A DNA stretch of 44,609 bases from Spirochaetales bacterium. GTDB lineage: Bacteria; Spirochaetota; Spirochaetia; CADAEX01. Both the position numbers and the translations under genes were made by a program. The stretch spans positions 1 to 44,609 of the forward strand of contig JACKPD010000019.1 of the NCBI GenBank assembly GCA_024233785.1, read 5' to 3'. A model generated the notes under the pieces. That model saw only the letters and a program-made list of their open reading frames with translations, did no database searches and had not been told where the DNA came from. Below are positions 24,216-32,107 of the stretch, piece after piece. Within the stretch, counting starts at the first letter, position 1; every line of letters starts with the position of its first letter.

Positions 24216-26135
24216 CTATACTTCAAAATAGGTGTAGCCCCTCATCCCTTCCTCAAAGGCGGCCATTATCTCCTTTCTCTGTTTCGGCGTAACCTTCTTC
24301 TCCTTGACGCCCTGCTCCGCCAGGGTCCTTATCTGCTCAAGAAGTACAGCAGGCTTATATTCCACATAACTTAGAACATCGGATACCGAATCCCCGCTTA
24401 TCTCCCTTGTCAGCTGGATTTCACCGTCTTCATCAATCGTAATGCTTATAACATGTGTATCTCCGAAAAGGTTGTGCAGGTCGCCGAGTGTTTCCTGGTA
24501 AGCCCCGACCAGAAAAACGCCTAGAATATAGTCTGAATCTTTCTTAAGCGAATGGAGCATTATGCTTCTCTTTATATCGTATAACCCTATGAATTTATCT
24601 ATTTTACCGTCGCAGTCACAGGTCGTATCGGCTATTATTGCCGGTACAAGTGGCTGCTCATTAAGCCTGTGAAGTGGTATTACAGGGAAAAGCTGGTCTA
24701 TTGCCCAGCAGTCAGGCAGCGACTGGAACAGGCTGAAATTGCCGTAATATACATCCGCCATGATTGATTCAAGTGTTTTCATCTCTTCGGGAACATGCTT
24801 TAAATCAGCGGAAAGAATTGAAATCTTCTTGATGACACGCCAGAATATCTCCTCGGCATAAGCCCTGTCGCGAAGGGTTACTTTTCCGAGCTGAAAAAGA
24901 TTCCTTAGTTCATCCCTGTAAAAGATCGCGTCGTGGTACTGTTCCTGAATATTCTTGAGTGTCAGGGTCTCAAGTATCTCCTTAAGGTTTTTTATATTCT
25001 CATGCGCATTTTCAGGCATGGCGGGAATACCGTTTTCAGGGATAAGGCTGTTGACATCGAGAATGTTAAAAACAAGGATGGAGGAATAGGCAGTAACAGC
25101 GCGGCCTGATTCCGATACAATATTCGGATGGGCAGTCCCGGCCCCGTCAAATGCCTGTTTCAATAAATCAATTATTGTTCCGCAGTATTCTTCAAGCGAA
25201 TAGTTTTTACTGCTTTCAAAAATTGTTTTTGACCCGTCATAATCAACAGCAAGCCCTCCTCCGATATCAAGATAACCCATCGGAGCATTTTCATTTACAA
25301 GATTGATATATATTCTTGCAGCTTCACCGGCAGCTTCCCTTATATGCCGGATATCAGGGATCTGCGAACCCATGTGATAATGGAGGAGCTTAAGGCATTC
25401 AATCATGTCCTCTTTTTTAAGCGTATCAATTACATCAATTATCTGCGACGCTGTAAGGCCGAAAACTGAATGGTCGCCTGCCGATTCCGCCCATTTCCCC
25501 CCGACCGTGGAAGATAGTTTTGCCCTCAGGCCGATATTGGGCATTATATTGTTTTTTCTCGCACGTGAAATTATGGTATTAACTTCATTAGGCCTCTCGA
25601 GAACAAGAAATATTTTAAGCCCCAGCTGCATTCCATAAAGGGCAAGATCAATAAATTCCTCATCCTTATATCCGTTGCATATTATAAGAGATTCCCTGGA
25701 TTTTATTGATGATATTGCTATCATCAGCTCTGACTTGCTTCCGGCTTCAAGACCGTAGCTGTAATCTGAACCGAACCGCACCATTTCCTCAACTATGTGC
25801 TGCTGCTGATTCACCTTTATGGGATAAACACCGCGGTAATTACCGGTATACCCGTATTCTTTTATCACATTGTTAAAGCTCTTATTTATCCGGTCTATGC
25901 GGTTGAAGATCAGATCGGGGAAATGCATAAGAACAGGCATTGTAATACCTCTCTCATCAAGCCCCTTGGCTATCTGAAAAAGGCTTACAGGTTCAAGTGA
26001 ATCTCCCTTTCTCAGTGTAACTGTAACTTCACCGTCTTTATTTACCTGAAAAAAATCAGATCCCCAGTTTTCTATGCCGTAAAGCTCTACGGCATCCTTA
26101 ATACTCCAGTAGTTTATCCCAGAACTTCTCTTCAT
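24216..26135 (-). CDS. speA: Biosynthetic arginine decarboxylase
   Basis: PLP enzyme of the alanine-racemase fold that turns arginine into agmatine and CO2. At 639 residues it has the normal length of SpeA. The PLP lysine is in GVYPIKVNQQQHIV (K107), and the family motifs GLEAGSKSEL, HYHMGSQIPDI, DIGGGLAVDYDGS and the C-terminal DTTCDCDGKIDKF (active-site Cys) are present. The ATG at 26135 follows an AAGAAGAA stretch. It is divergent from the carboxynorspermidine synthase gene and starts a complete arginine-to-spermidine route together with the three genes on the other strand. Confidence 0.96.
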   Translation of the reverse strand: MKRSSGINYWSIKDAVELYGIENWGSDFFQVNKDGEVTVTLRKGDSLEPVSLFQIAKGLDERGITMPVLMHFPDLIFNRIDRINKSFNNVIKEYGYTGNYRGVYPIKVNQQQHIVEEMVRFGSDYSYGLEAGSKSELMIAISSIKSRESLIICNGYKDEEFIDLALYGMQLGLKIFLVLERPNEVNTIISRARKNNIMPNIGLRAKLSSTVGGKWAESAGDHSVFGLTASQIIDVIDTLKKEDMIECLKLLHYHMGSQIPDIRHIREAAGEAARIYINLVNENAPMGYLDIGGGLAVDYDGSKTIFESSKNYSLEEYCGTIIDLLKQAFDGAGTAHPNIVSESGRAVTAYSSILVFNILDVNSLIPENGIPAMPENAHENIKNLKEILETLTLKNIQEQYHDAIFYRDELRNLFQLGKVTLRDRAYAEEIFWRVIKKISILSADLKHVPEEMKTLESIMADVYYGNFSLFQSLPDCWAIDQLFPVIPLHRLNEQPLVPAIIADTTCDCDGKIDKFIGLYDIKRSIMLHSLKKDSDYILGVFLVGAYQETLGDLHNLFGDTHVISITIDEDGEIQLTREISGDSVSDVLSYVEYKPAVLLEQIRTLAEQGVKEKKVTPKQRKEIMAAFEEGMRGYTYFEV

Positions 26136-26211
26136 TTCTTCTTATCAGGCCTCCCCTTGATTATTGATTTTTACGCGGAAAGTATGTCTATTCGCATATT
26201 CATGCTCTCAC

Positions 26212-26240
26212 TCTGACTCATAAGTCAGAAGTATATACTT
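26212..26240. promoter_or_regulatory. Two adjoining palindromes between divergent polyamine genes
   Basis: TCTGACT-CATA-AGTCAGA (26212-26229) is directly joined to the perfect palindrome AAGTATATACTT (26229-26240), which is followed by a T-run. They lie about 75-105 bases upstream of speA and could bind a polyamine-responsive regulator. The rest of the 26136-26407 gap is AT-rich with no gene. Confidence 0.4.
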
Positions 26241-26339
26241 TTTTTGCGGCAATTTAAATATTAATTTAAAAAATTAAAATGAACAAGTAATGGAAAATGA
26301 ACCCGCTCATTATTAAACTGCAAAGATGAGCTGATATGA

Positions 26340-26369
26340 TTGATAACAGCCGGTTCTCTCTGATATAAT
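26340..26369 (+). promoter_or_regulatory. Promoter of the carboxyspermidine operon
   Basis: TTGATA (26340-26345), 18-base spacer, TATAAT (26364-26369). Transcription would start near 26376, 32 bases before the ATG, with an AGGAGG ribosome site between. Confidence 0.65.
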
Positions 26370-26407
26370 AGTCCGGTAATTTTTTATATCACAGGAGGCC
26401 CGGAAAA

Positions 26408-27592
26408 ATGGCAAAAGTTCTTATAATAGGAGCAGGCGGAGTAAGCCAGGTAGTGGTGCATAAATGCGCCCAGGTACAGGAAGTTTTTTCTGAGATAATA
26501 CTTGCAAGCAGAACAGAGGAAAAATGCAGGAAAATAGCTTCCCAGTTAAAACGTCCGATACAGACAGCGCAGGTTGACGCGGAAAATGTCCCGCAGCTCG
26601 CTTCCCTTATAAGAAAGCACAAACCGGATATGGTAATAAATGTCGCCCTTCCCTATCAGGACCTTACAATAATGGACGCATGCCTTGAGACAGGGGTCAA
26701 TTACCTTGATACGGCAAACTACGAGCCTAAAGATGAAGCCAAATTCTGCTATAAGTGGCAGTGGGATTACAATAAAAAATTCGCGGACAAGGGGCTGATG
26801 GCCCTGCTCGGAAGCGGGTTTGACCCCGGCGTCACCAATGTCTACACAGCCCATGCCCTTAAGCATCACTTTGACGAAATAAACGAACTTGACATAATAG
26901 ACGCGAACGCGGGAAATCACGGCCAGCCCTTCGCTACCAATTTCAACCCGGAAATAAATATCAGGGAAGTCTCCGCAAGGGGAAAGTATTATGAAAACGG
27001 CAAATGGATTGAGACAGACCCGCTTTCCGTAAAAAAGGATTACAATTTTCCGGAAGGGATTGGACCAATGAAGATATACCTGATGTATCATGAAGAGCTT
27101 GAATCTCTTGTAAAACATATACCGACAATAAAAAAAGCAAGATTCTGGATGACATTTTCGGAAAATTACCTCAACCACCTTAAAGTACTTGAAAATGTCG
27201 GCATGACAAGGATTGACCCTGTTATGTACAACGGACATGAGATAATACCGCTCCAGTTTTTAAAAGCGCTTCTGCCGGACCCTGCCTCCCTTGGCCCCCT
27301 GACAAAAGGAAAAACCTGCATCGGATGCCTTATAAAAGGGGTAAAAGACGGAAAGGAAAGGGAATACTACATATACAACATCTGCGACCATGAAGAGGCA
27401 TACAGGGAAGTACAATCCCAGGCAATATCATACACAACTGGAGTTCCCGCAATGATAGGCGCAAAGATGATGCTTACAGGGAAATGGAGCGGCAAAGGTG
27501 TTTTCAACATGGAACAGATGGATCCTGATCCATTCATGGAAGATTTGAACAAGTATGGACTCCCGTGGAAAGAAATATTTATAAAAAATTAG
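26408..27592 (+). CDS. Carboxynorspermidine/carboxyspermidine synthase (saccharopine dehydrogenase family)
   Basis: Joins aspartate-beta-semialdehyde to putrescine (or diaminopropane) by NADPH-dependent reductive amination, giving carboxyspermidine. The 394-residue protein starts with the dinucleotide motif VLIIGAGGVSQVVVHKCAQ and has the saccharopine-dehydrogenase pattern throughout (VNVALPYQDLTIMDACLETG, LLGSGFDPGVTNVY). These segments are characteristic of the Vibrio/Campylobacter-type enzyme. Its partner decarboxylase nspC overlaps its end by 28 bases and agmatinase follows, so the operon supports spermidine synthesis without S-adenosylmethionine decarboxylase. The ATG has a strong AGGAGG site. 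Confidence 0.95.
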   Translation: MAKVLIIGAGGVSQVVVHKCAQVQEVFSEIILASRTEEKCRKIASQLKRPIQTAQVDAENVPQLASLIRKHKPDMVINVALPYQDLTIMDACLETGVNYLDTANYEPKDEAKFCYKWQWDYNKKFADKGLMALLGSGFDPGVTNVYTAHALKHHFDEINELDIIDANAGNHGQPFATNFNPEINIREVSARGKYYENGKWIETDPLSVKKDYNFPEGIGPMKIYLMYHEELESLVKHIPTIKKARFWMTFSENYLNHLKVLENVGMTRIDPVMYNGHEIIPLQFLKALLPDPASLGPLTKGKTCIGCLIKGVKDGKEREYYIYNICDHEEAYREVQSQAISYTTGVPAMIGAKMMLTGKWSGKGVFNMEQMDPDPFMEDLNKYGLPWKEIFIKN

Positions 27593-28722
27593 ATCCTTCA
27601 AGATGCCCTTCCCCCTCTTTTGTTGTGGATGAGGATGATCTTGAAAACAACCTTAAAATACTCGACTCGGTACAGAAGAGAACAGGAGCTAAAATACTGC
27701 TGGCCCAGAAAGGTTTTGCAATGTTTTACTTCTATCCCCTCATCAGAAAATACTTAAAGGGTGTCTGCGCGAGCGGCCTAAATGAGGCGCGGCTCGGCTA
27801 TGAGGAATTCGGCGGCGAGGTTCACACATACAGCCCTGCGTTCAGGGAAGAAGAGTTTGAGGAGATTGCGCGGCTTTCAGGGCATGTAGTTTTTAACTCT
27901 TTCAGCCAGCTTGAAAAATTCCTCCCGCTCTTAAGGAAATACAACAGCTCAGCCGAAGCCGGTATAAGGATTAACCCTGAGCACAGTGAAACAGAAACCG
28001 CTCTCTATGACCCGTGCAGGCCGCTCTCACGGCTCGGTGTAACAGCGGCAAACTTCAGGGAAGAACTTACAGAAAGAATAACAGGGCTCCACTTCCACAC
28101 CCTATGTGAAAAAAATGCTGATTCCCTTGAGCGGACAATTGCGGCGGTAGAAGAAAAGTTTGGAAAATATTTGGGCAGGATGAAATGGGTAAACTTCGGC
28201 GGAGGACATCACATAACCAGGGATGATTATGACATAGACCTTCTCTGCAGGCTGATAACAGATTTTAAAAACAGATATGAAGTTGAAGTATATCTTGAAC
28301 CTGGAGAAGCAGTCGCGCTCAACACCGGAGTCCTGGTATCAAGAGTGCTTGACATAGTGGATAATAACGGAAAAATCGCCCTGCTTGATGTATCAGCCCA
28401 GACCCACATGCCGGATATTATCGAGATGCCGTACCGCCCGATGATAATCGGGTCAGGATTTAAAGGTGAAAAAAAATACAGCTACATTCTGGGGGGAACA
28501 TCCTGCCTTGCGGGAGATATAATCGGCGAATACTCGTTTGACTCTCCCCTTAAACCGGGAGACCCCCTTGTATTTACAGACATGGCGCACTACTCCATGG
28601 TAAAAACCACGACTTTCAACGGTGTGCCCCTTCCGGCAATTGCAGCATGCAGCAGCAAAAAAGGTATTTATAAAATAATCAAGGAATTCGGATATAAAGA
28701 TTTCAAAGGGAGATTGTCCTGA
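27565..28722 (+). CDS. nspC: Carboxynorspermidine/carboxyspermidine decarboxylase
   Basis: PLP-dependent decarboxylase of the alanine-racemase fold that makes spermidine (or norspermidine) from the carboxy form. The 385-residue protein shows CPSPSFVVDEDDLENNL at the N-terminus, the PLP lysine in LLAQKGFAMF (K49), ASGLNEARLG, FHTLCEKNAD, WVNFGGGHHIT and YLEPGEAV, all typical of NspC. The GTG start at 27565 lies inside the preceding gene, with only a weak ribosome site, so translation is probably coupled. It is followed by speB after one base. Which of spermidine or norspermidine is made cannot be told from sequence; putrescine supplied by SpeA/SpeB favours spermidine. Confidence 0.95.
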   Translation: MERNIYKKLDPSRCPSPSFVVDEDDLENNLKILDSVQKRTGAKILLAQKGFAMFYFYPLIRKYLKGVCASGLNEARLGYEEFGGEVHTYSPAFREEEFEEIARLSGHVVFNSFSQLEKFLPLLRKYNSSAEAGIRINPEHSETETALYDPCRPLSRLGVTAANFREELTERITGLHFHTLCEKNADSLERTIAAVEEKFGKYLGRMKWVNFGGGHHITRDDYDIDLLCRLITDFKNRYEVEVYLEPGEAVALNTGVLVSRVLDIVDNNGKIALLDVSAQTHMPDIIEMPYRPMIIGSGFKGEKKYSYILGGTSCLAGDIIGEYSFDSPLKPGDPLVFTDMAHYSMVKTTTFNGVPLPAIAACSSKKGIYKIIKEFGYKDFKGRLS

Positions 28723-28723
28723 T

Positions 28724-29659
28724 ATGGCGTTAAGCAACACAGAAAAACGGCATGAATACGGTACAGACAAGAGCGGCGTCAAACAGTTTTTAGGTTCTGA
28801 AGTTTCCTCCTCCGCGGAAGAGGCTCTCTTCCACATTATCCCGGCGCCGCTTGAGAAAAGCGTTTCCTACGGAACAGGCACTTCAAAAGGCCCGGCGGCG
28901 ATTATCGAAGCATCACAGCAGCTTGAAAAATGGGATGGATTTTCAGTTCCCGGAGACAGGGGTATATTCACCCGGAACCCTGATAAATCAGCCCTTTCAG
29001 GAAGTACTGAAAATTTCCTTGAGGAAATAGAAAAGGAAATTTACTCCTCGCTTAAGGACGGACATGTTCCTGTTATGCTGGGGGGAGAGCATACAGTATC
29101 TCTTGCGGCTTTTAAAGCCATTTCCCGCAGCGGCTCGCCGTTTGCGGGAAAAACAGGCATACTTCATTTCGACGCACATTCCGATTTGCGTGATATTTAT
29201 GAGGGTGACAGGCTGAGCCATGCCTGCGTTATGCGGCGCGGCTTCGAACTGGGTCTCCAGCTTTTCCAGATAGGGATACGGAGCCTCTCCCCCCCGGAAG
29301 TGCTGTTCAGGAAAGAGAACGGGATATCATTTATTGACGCCAGGGAAGCAGTTGAAAAAAACATCTCTTCAATAGCATTCCCGGAAGATTTTCCTGAATA
29401 TTTATATATATCTATTGATGTTGACGGATTTGATCCTTCCATTTTTCCCGCGACAGGGACACCTGAACCCGGGGGCCTCGGCTGGTACCAGGTCCATTCA
29501 ATAATCGAATCAGCCGCCAAGCAGAGAAAGATAATCGGGTTTGACGTAGTTGAACTTGCGCCTTTCACACACCCTGGGTTTCACGCCTCTGATTTTGCGG
29601 CAGCAAGGCTCATCTACAATGTCATGGGGATTATCGAGAGAAGCACCTGTAAACCTTAA
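28724..29659 (+). CDS. speB: Agmatinase
   Basis: Dimanganese ureohydrolase that splits agmatine into putrescine and urea. The metal ligands are all present: GGEHTVS (H123), FDAHSD (D150, H152, D154) and SIDVDGFDPS (D232, D234). The 311-residue length includes an N-terminal tail of about 30 residues before the conserved part. The neighbours decide the substrate: speA makes agmatine, and the carboxyspermidine pair uses putrescine, so agmatinase fits better than arginase or another ureohydrolase. The ATG lies one base after the nspC stop, with AAAGGGAGA upstream. Confidence 0.95.
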   Translation: MALSNTEKRHEYGTDKSGVKQFLGSEVSSSAEEALFHIIPAPLEKSVSYGTGTSKGPAAIIEASQQLEKWDGFSVPGDRGIFTRNPDKSALSGSTENFLEEIEKEIYSSLKDGHVPVMLGGEHTVSLAAFKAISRSGSPFAGKTGILHFDAHSDLRDIYEGDRLSHACVMRRGFELGLQLFQIGIRSLSPPEVLFRKENGISFIDAREAVEKNISSIAFPEDFPEYLYISIDVDGFDPSIFPATGTPEPGGLGWYQVHSIIESAAKQRKIIGFDVVELAPFTHPGFHASDFAAARLIYNVMGIIERSTCKP

Positions 29660-29666
29660 TGACACA

Positions 29667-29732
29667 GCTGCCTCTGAAACCTGTCCCTGGCAGATACCAG
29701 CCCCTGGCCGATGCCGGAAGTTCACAGGCAGC
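29667..29732. repeat. Long inverted repeat between convergent speB and eda
   Basis: GCTGCCTCTGAA (29667-29678) pairs with TTCACAGGCAGC (29721-29732) with one mismatch, enclosing 42 bases that can fold further. It fills most of the 91-base gap between the two convergent genes. No T-run is present, so it could be a factor-dependent stop, an mRNA 3' stabiliser, or a small repeat element. Confidence 0.4.
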
Positions 29733-29750
29733 CGCCCATCCGTCTCTGCC

Positions 29751-30383
29751 CTAAGAGCGGACCGCCCGTACCGCCTTTACAGCCTCACCTGCAAGCCTGC
29801 AGATTTCATCATATTTTTCTTCTTCTATGAGATCTGATTTAACCATCCAGCTTCCACCGCAGGCAATTACGTTTTTACAATTAAGGTAGTCCGCAATATT
29901 GTTTAACCCTATTCCTCCTGTCGGTATAAATTTCACGTTATATACAGGTTCAAGAGCTTTCAGCATCGCCGTTCCGCCCGAAACCTCAGCAGGGAAAAAC
30001 TTAAGGATTTTAAGATTTCTGGAAAGGCCCATCTCTACCTGCGTCGGGCTGTTGACACCGGGATATACAGGTATACCGAGCTTTAAGGCCTGATCAACAA
30101 TTTCAGGATTAAAACCGGGCGTAACTATGAAATCGGCCCCTGCGCCCGCCGCCTTCGCCAGCTGGAGAGGAGTAAGGACAGTTCCGGCCCCCGCAAGTAT
30201 ATCCGGCAATTTATTTTTCAGCAGGGAAATACCTTTTTCCGCCGCATCTGACCTGAAGGTAATCTCTGCAATTGGAATTCCCGCTTTTAACAGCGCTTCA
30301 GCTAGAGGAAGTATTTTTTCAGCCTTGTCAATTTTAATAACCGGTATAATTCCTGTTTTGAAAAAAAGATCTGATAATTCCAT
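29751..30383 (-). CDS. eda: 2-dehydro-3-deoxy-phosphogluconate (KDPG) / KHG aldolase
   Basis: Class I aldolase that cleaves KDPG into pyruvate and glyceraldehyde-3-phosphate, or hydroxyketoglutarate into pyruvate and glyoxylate. The 210-residue length and motifs are typical: IAEITFRS (catalytic Glu near 40), AGAGTVLTPLQ, FIVTPGFN, and LKFFPAE with the Schiff-base lysine at 128. The ATG has AGGATG upstream. It is divergent from hisI and has no Entner-Doudoroff or hexuronate gene beside it here, so which pathway it serves is open. Confidence 0.95.
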   Translation of the reverse strand: MELSDLFFKTGIIPVIKIDKAEKILPLAEALLKAGIPIAEITFRSDAAEKGISLLKNKLPDILAGAGTVLTPLQLAKAAGAGADFIVTPGFNPEIVDQALKLGIPVYPGVNSPTQVEMGLSRNLKILKFFPAEVSGGTAMLKALEPVYNVKFIPTGGIGLNNIADYLNCKNVIACGGSWMVKSDLIEEEKYDEICRLAGEAVKAVRAVRS

Positions 30384-30595
30384 AACTCACATCCTGATTT
30401 GTTTTAAGGCGCTTTTGACATACCGTTTCACGTATGAAAAAAACACCATGATAAATTATCGTCCTTAATGATTATTAAATCAACAAAAGGGGATATGGCC
30501 CCTCTTATTCTGCCATGGCATAGTATCCGCTCACATACCGTGCACCTTGAATTATTTTCTCCCCCAGTTGCCCTTAACAATTACGGCTATTCAAC

Positions 30596-30624
30596 TTGCA
30601 GAAAGTTTAAATTCTTGTTAGCAT
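30596..30624 (+). promoter_or_regulatory. Promoter of hisI-hisG
   Basis: TTGCAG (30596-30601), 17-base spacer, TAGCAT (30619-30624). Start expected near 30631. Earlier in the 30384-30658 gap there is also a TGCCATGGCA palindrome at 30511-30520. Confidence 0.45.
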
Positions 30625-30625
30625 C

Positions 30626-30637
30626 GGATTTAAATCC
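30626..30637. promoter_or_regulatory. Palindrome over the predicted hisI transcription start
   Basis: GGATTTAAATCC is a perfect 12-base palindrome. An overlapping wider repeat, CGGATTT (30625-30631) and AAATCCG (30638-30644), can form an alternative pairing. Its place right after the -10 suits a repressor site. Confidence 0.45.
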
Positions 30638-30658
30638 AAATCCGCTCCGGGGGTTAAT

Positions 30659-31048
30659 ATGAGCAGGGAATATACGGAAGATCTTTTAATTGATTTCGGC
30701 ACGGAAAAAAACACGCTTTTACCGGTCGTAACCCAGGATTTTGAGACAAAAGAGGTGCTTATTCTCTCCTTTGTCAATAAAGAAGCATTTGATGAAACCA
30801 GAAAGAGCGGCTACGCAACCTACTGGAGCAGAAGCAGGAATGAACTCTGGAAAAAAGGGCTTACATCAGGCGATATGCTTAAAATTGTCGAAATAAGGAT
30901 CAACTGCGAACAGAATTCGCTTTTATATCTTGTGAAGCCTGAAGGGAAAGGGGCCTGCCACGCGAAAAGGGCAAGCGGTCTGCCCCATACAAGCTGCTAC
31001 TACCGCAGGATTAACGCAGACAACAAACTGGAATTAATAGAGGAATAA
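30659..31048 (+). CDS. hisI: Phosphoribosyl-AMP cyclohydrolase-like protein
   Basis: HisI opens the purine ring of phosphoribosyl-AMP in histidine synthesis. This 129-residue protein has the family body (LPVVTQDFETKEVLILSF, TYWSRSRNELWKKG, GACH, SCYYRR) and the three zinc cysteines. The magnesium-binding motif, usually D-C-D-x-D, reads N-C-E-Q-N here (in EIRINCEQNSLLY). Either this is a natural sub-family with changed metal binding or the activity has shifted. A HisE domain is absent. hisG follows after three bases, and no other his gene is in the window. The ATG has GGGGG upstream. Confidence 0.85.
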   Translation: MSREYTEDLLIDFGTEKNTLLPVVTQDFETKEVLILSFVNKEAFDETRKSGYATYWSRSRNELWKKGLTSGDMLKIVEIRINCEQNSLLYLVKPEGKGACHAKRASGLPHTSCYYRRINADNKLELIEE

Positions 31049-31051
31049 ATT

Positions 31052-32107
31052 ATGGATAATAATCAACTTGTAATAGGAATGCCGGCAGGCTCACTTGCAA
31101 ACTCGAAAAGAGGGGGAAACCTCATAGAACTTCTTGAGTATTCAGGGTTTCCGACCAAAGGATATGAATCAGGGGGCCCGACATCATTTACATCCGTGAA
31201 CTTTCTTTTCGGCTGGGACGGCAGGCCACAGGAATTCGGGACTCAGCTTGCGCTTAACGAACTTGATGTCGCTATCGCGGGAAACGACTGGATTGAGGAA
31301 AGGCGGCTTGAGCTTAAAATAGAATACGGTGTTGATATAAAGCTTGAAAAGATTATGTCATTGAAGCGTGGAAATGTAAGGCTTGTAGGTATTGTTGATG
31401 AGGAAGTAAAAGAAACCTCAACGGTCCAGTATCTTAAAAACTTTTTCAAGACAGGGAACGAACTGATTACTGTTGTTTCCGAGCTCCCCTACATGTCTCT
31501 TTTCTGGATACAGGAAAAAATGAAGGAAGCAGGGCTTGGCGGGCTTTCAGAAAGCTGGTCGGTCCAGAAATATAAAACTCCGCCGAAAATTAATAAAGGG
31601 ATTCTTATATACGAGACATGGGGAAAAACAGAAGCGAAAATAAAGAACCTCGGGGCAGATATCGGTCTTGAGATTACCCAGTCAGGAAGCGCGCTTAAAA
31701 GCTACGGACTTAAGATAATTGATGAGGTTTTTTCGTCAGAAACAAGTATCTGGGCAAGCCCTGAGGTTTTTAAAAACAGTGAGAAGAAAGAGCTGCTTAA
31801 AATGCTTACCCTGAACCTTTACGGAACAATCAACGCGGAGAACAAAGTGCTTCTTATTTTCAATGTTCCGGAGGATAAAAAGGAAATAACAGAAGAATAC
31901 CTTACAAAATACAATCTTTACGCTGATGAACCGACAAGAATTCCGGGGTCCAAATACTCGCAGTACAGCATACAGCTTGAAGTTGACAGAAAGGAGACCC
32001 CGATAGCGAAGGTAAGATATGAACTGATAAAACTTGGAGCCAGAAGCATAGATACAATGCCTCTTCTGTCTTCCATCCCTGATATCAGTTCTGTTCTTGA
32101 TTTTTAA
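31052..32107 (+). CDS. hisG: ATP phosphoribosyltransferase-like protein (divergent HisG)
   Basis: HisG catalyses the first step of histidine synthesis, joining ATP and PRPP. The 351-residue protein is a divergent member: MPAGSLANSKRGGNLIELLE near the N-terminus, LDVAIAGNDWIEE (compare G-x-x-D-x-G-I-T-G-x-D-x-x-x-E) near residue 80, and SGSALKSYGLKIIDEVF as the PRPP loop near residue 215. It is longer than the usual long-form HisG of about 300, with inserts near the N-terminus and a C-terminal region that may be a regulatory domain. Its stop codon overlaps the stop of the convergent PfkB-like gene. Confidence in the fold is good; the exact reaction should be treated as inferred. Confidence 0.78.
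   Translation: MDNNQLVIGMPAGSLANSKRGGNLIELLEYSGFPTKGYESGGPTSFTSVNFLFGWDGRPQEFGTQLALNELDVAIAGNDWIEERRLELKIEYGVDIKLEKIMSLKRGNVRLVGIVDEEVKETSTVQYLKNFFKTGNELITVVSELPYMSLFWIQEKMKEAGLGGLSESWSVQKYKTPPKINKGILIYETWGKTEAKIKNLGADIGLEITQSGSALKSYGLKIIDEVFSSETSIWASPEVFKNSEKKELLKMLTLNLYGTINAENKVLLIFNVPEDKKEITEEYLTKYNLYADEPTRIPGSKYSQYSIQLEVDRKETPIAKVRYELIKLGARSIDTMPLLSSIPDISSVLDF

Noticed and set aside
26546..27238. 230-residue minus-strand open frame inside the carboxyspermidine synthase gene
   Set aside because: Antisense shadow of a strongly conserved gene, with no ribosome site or family match.
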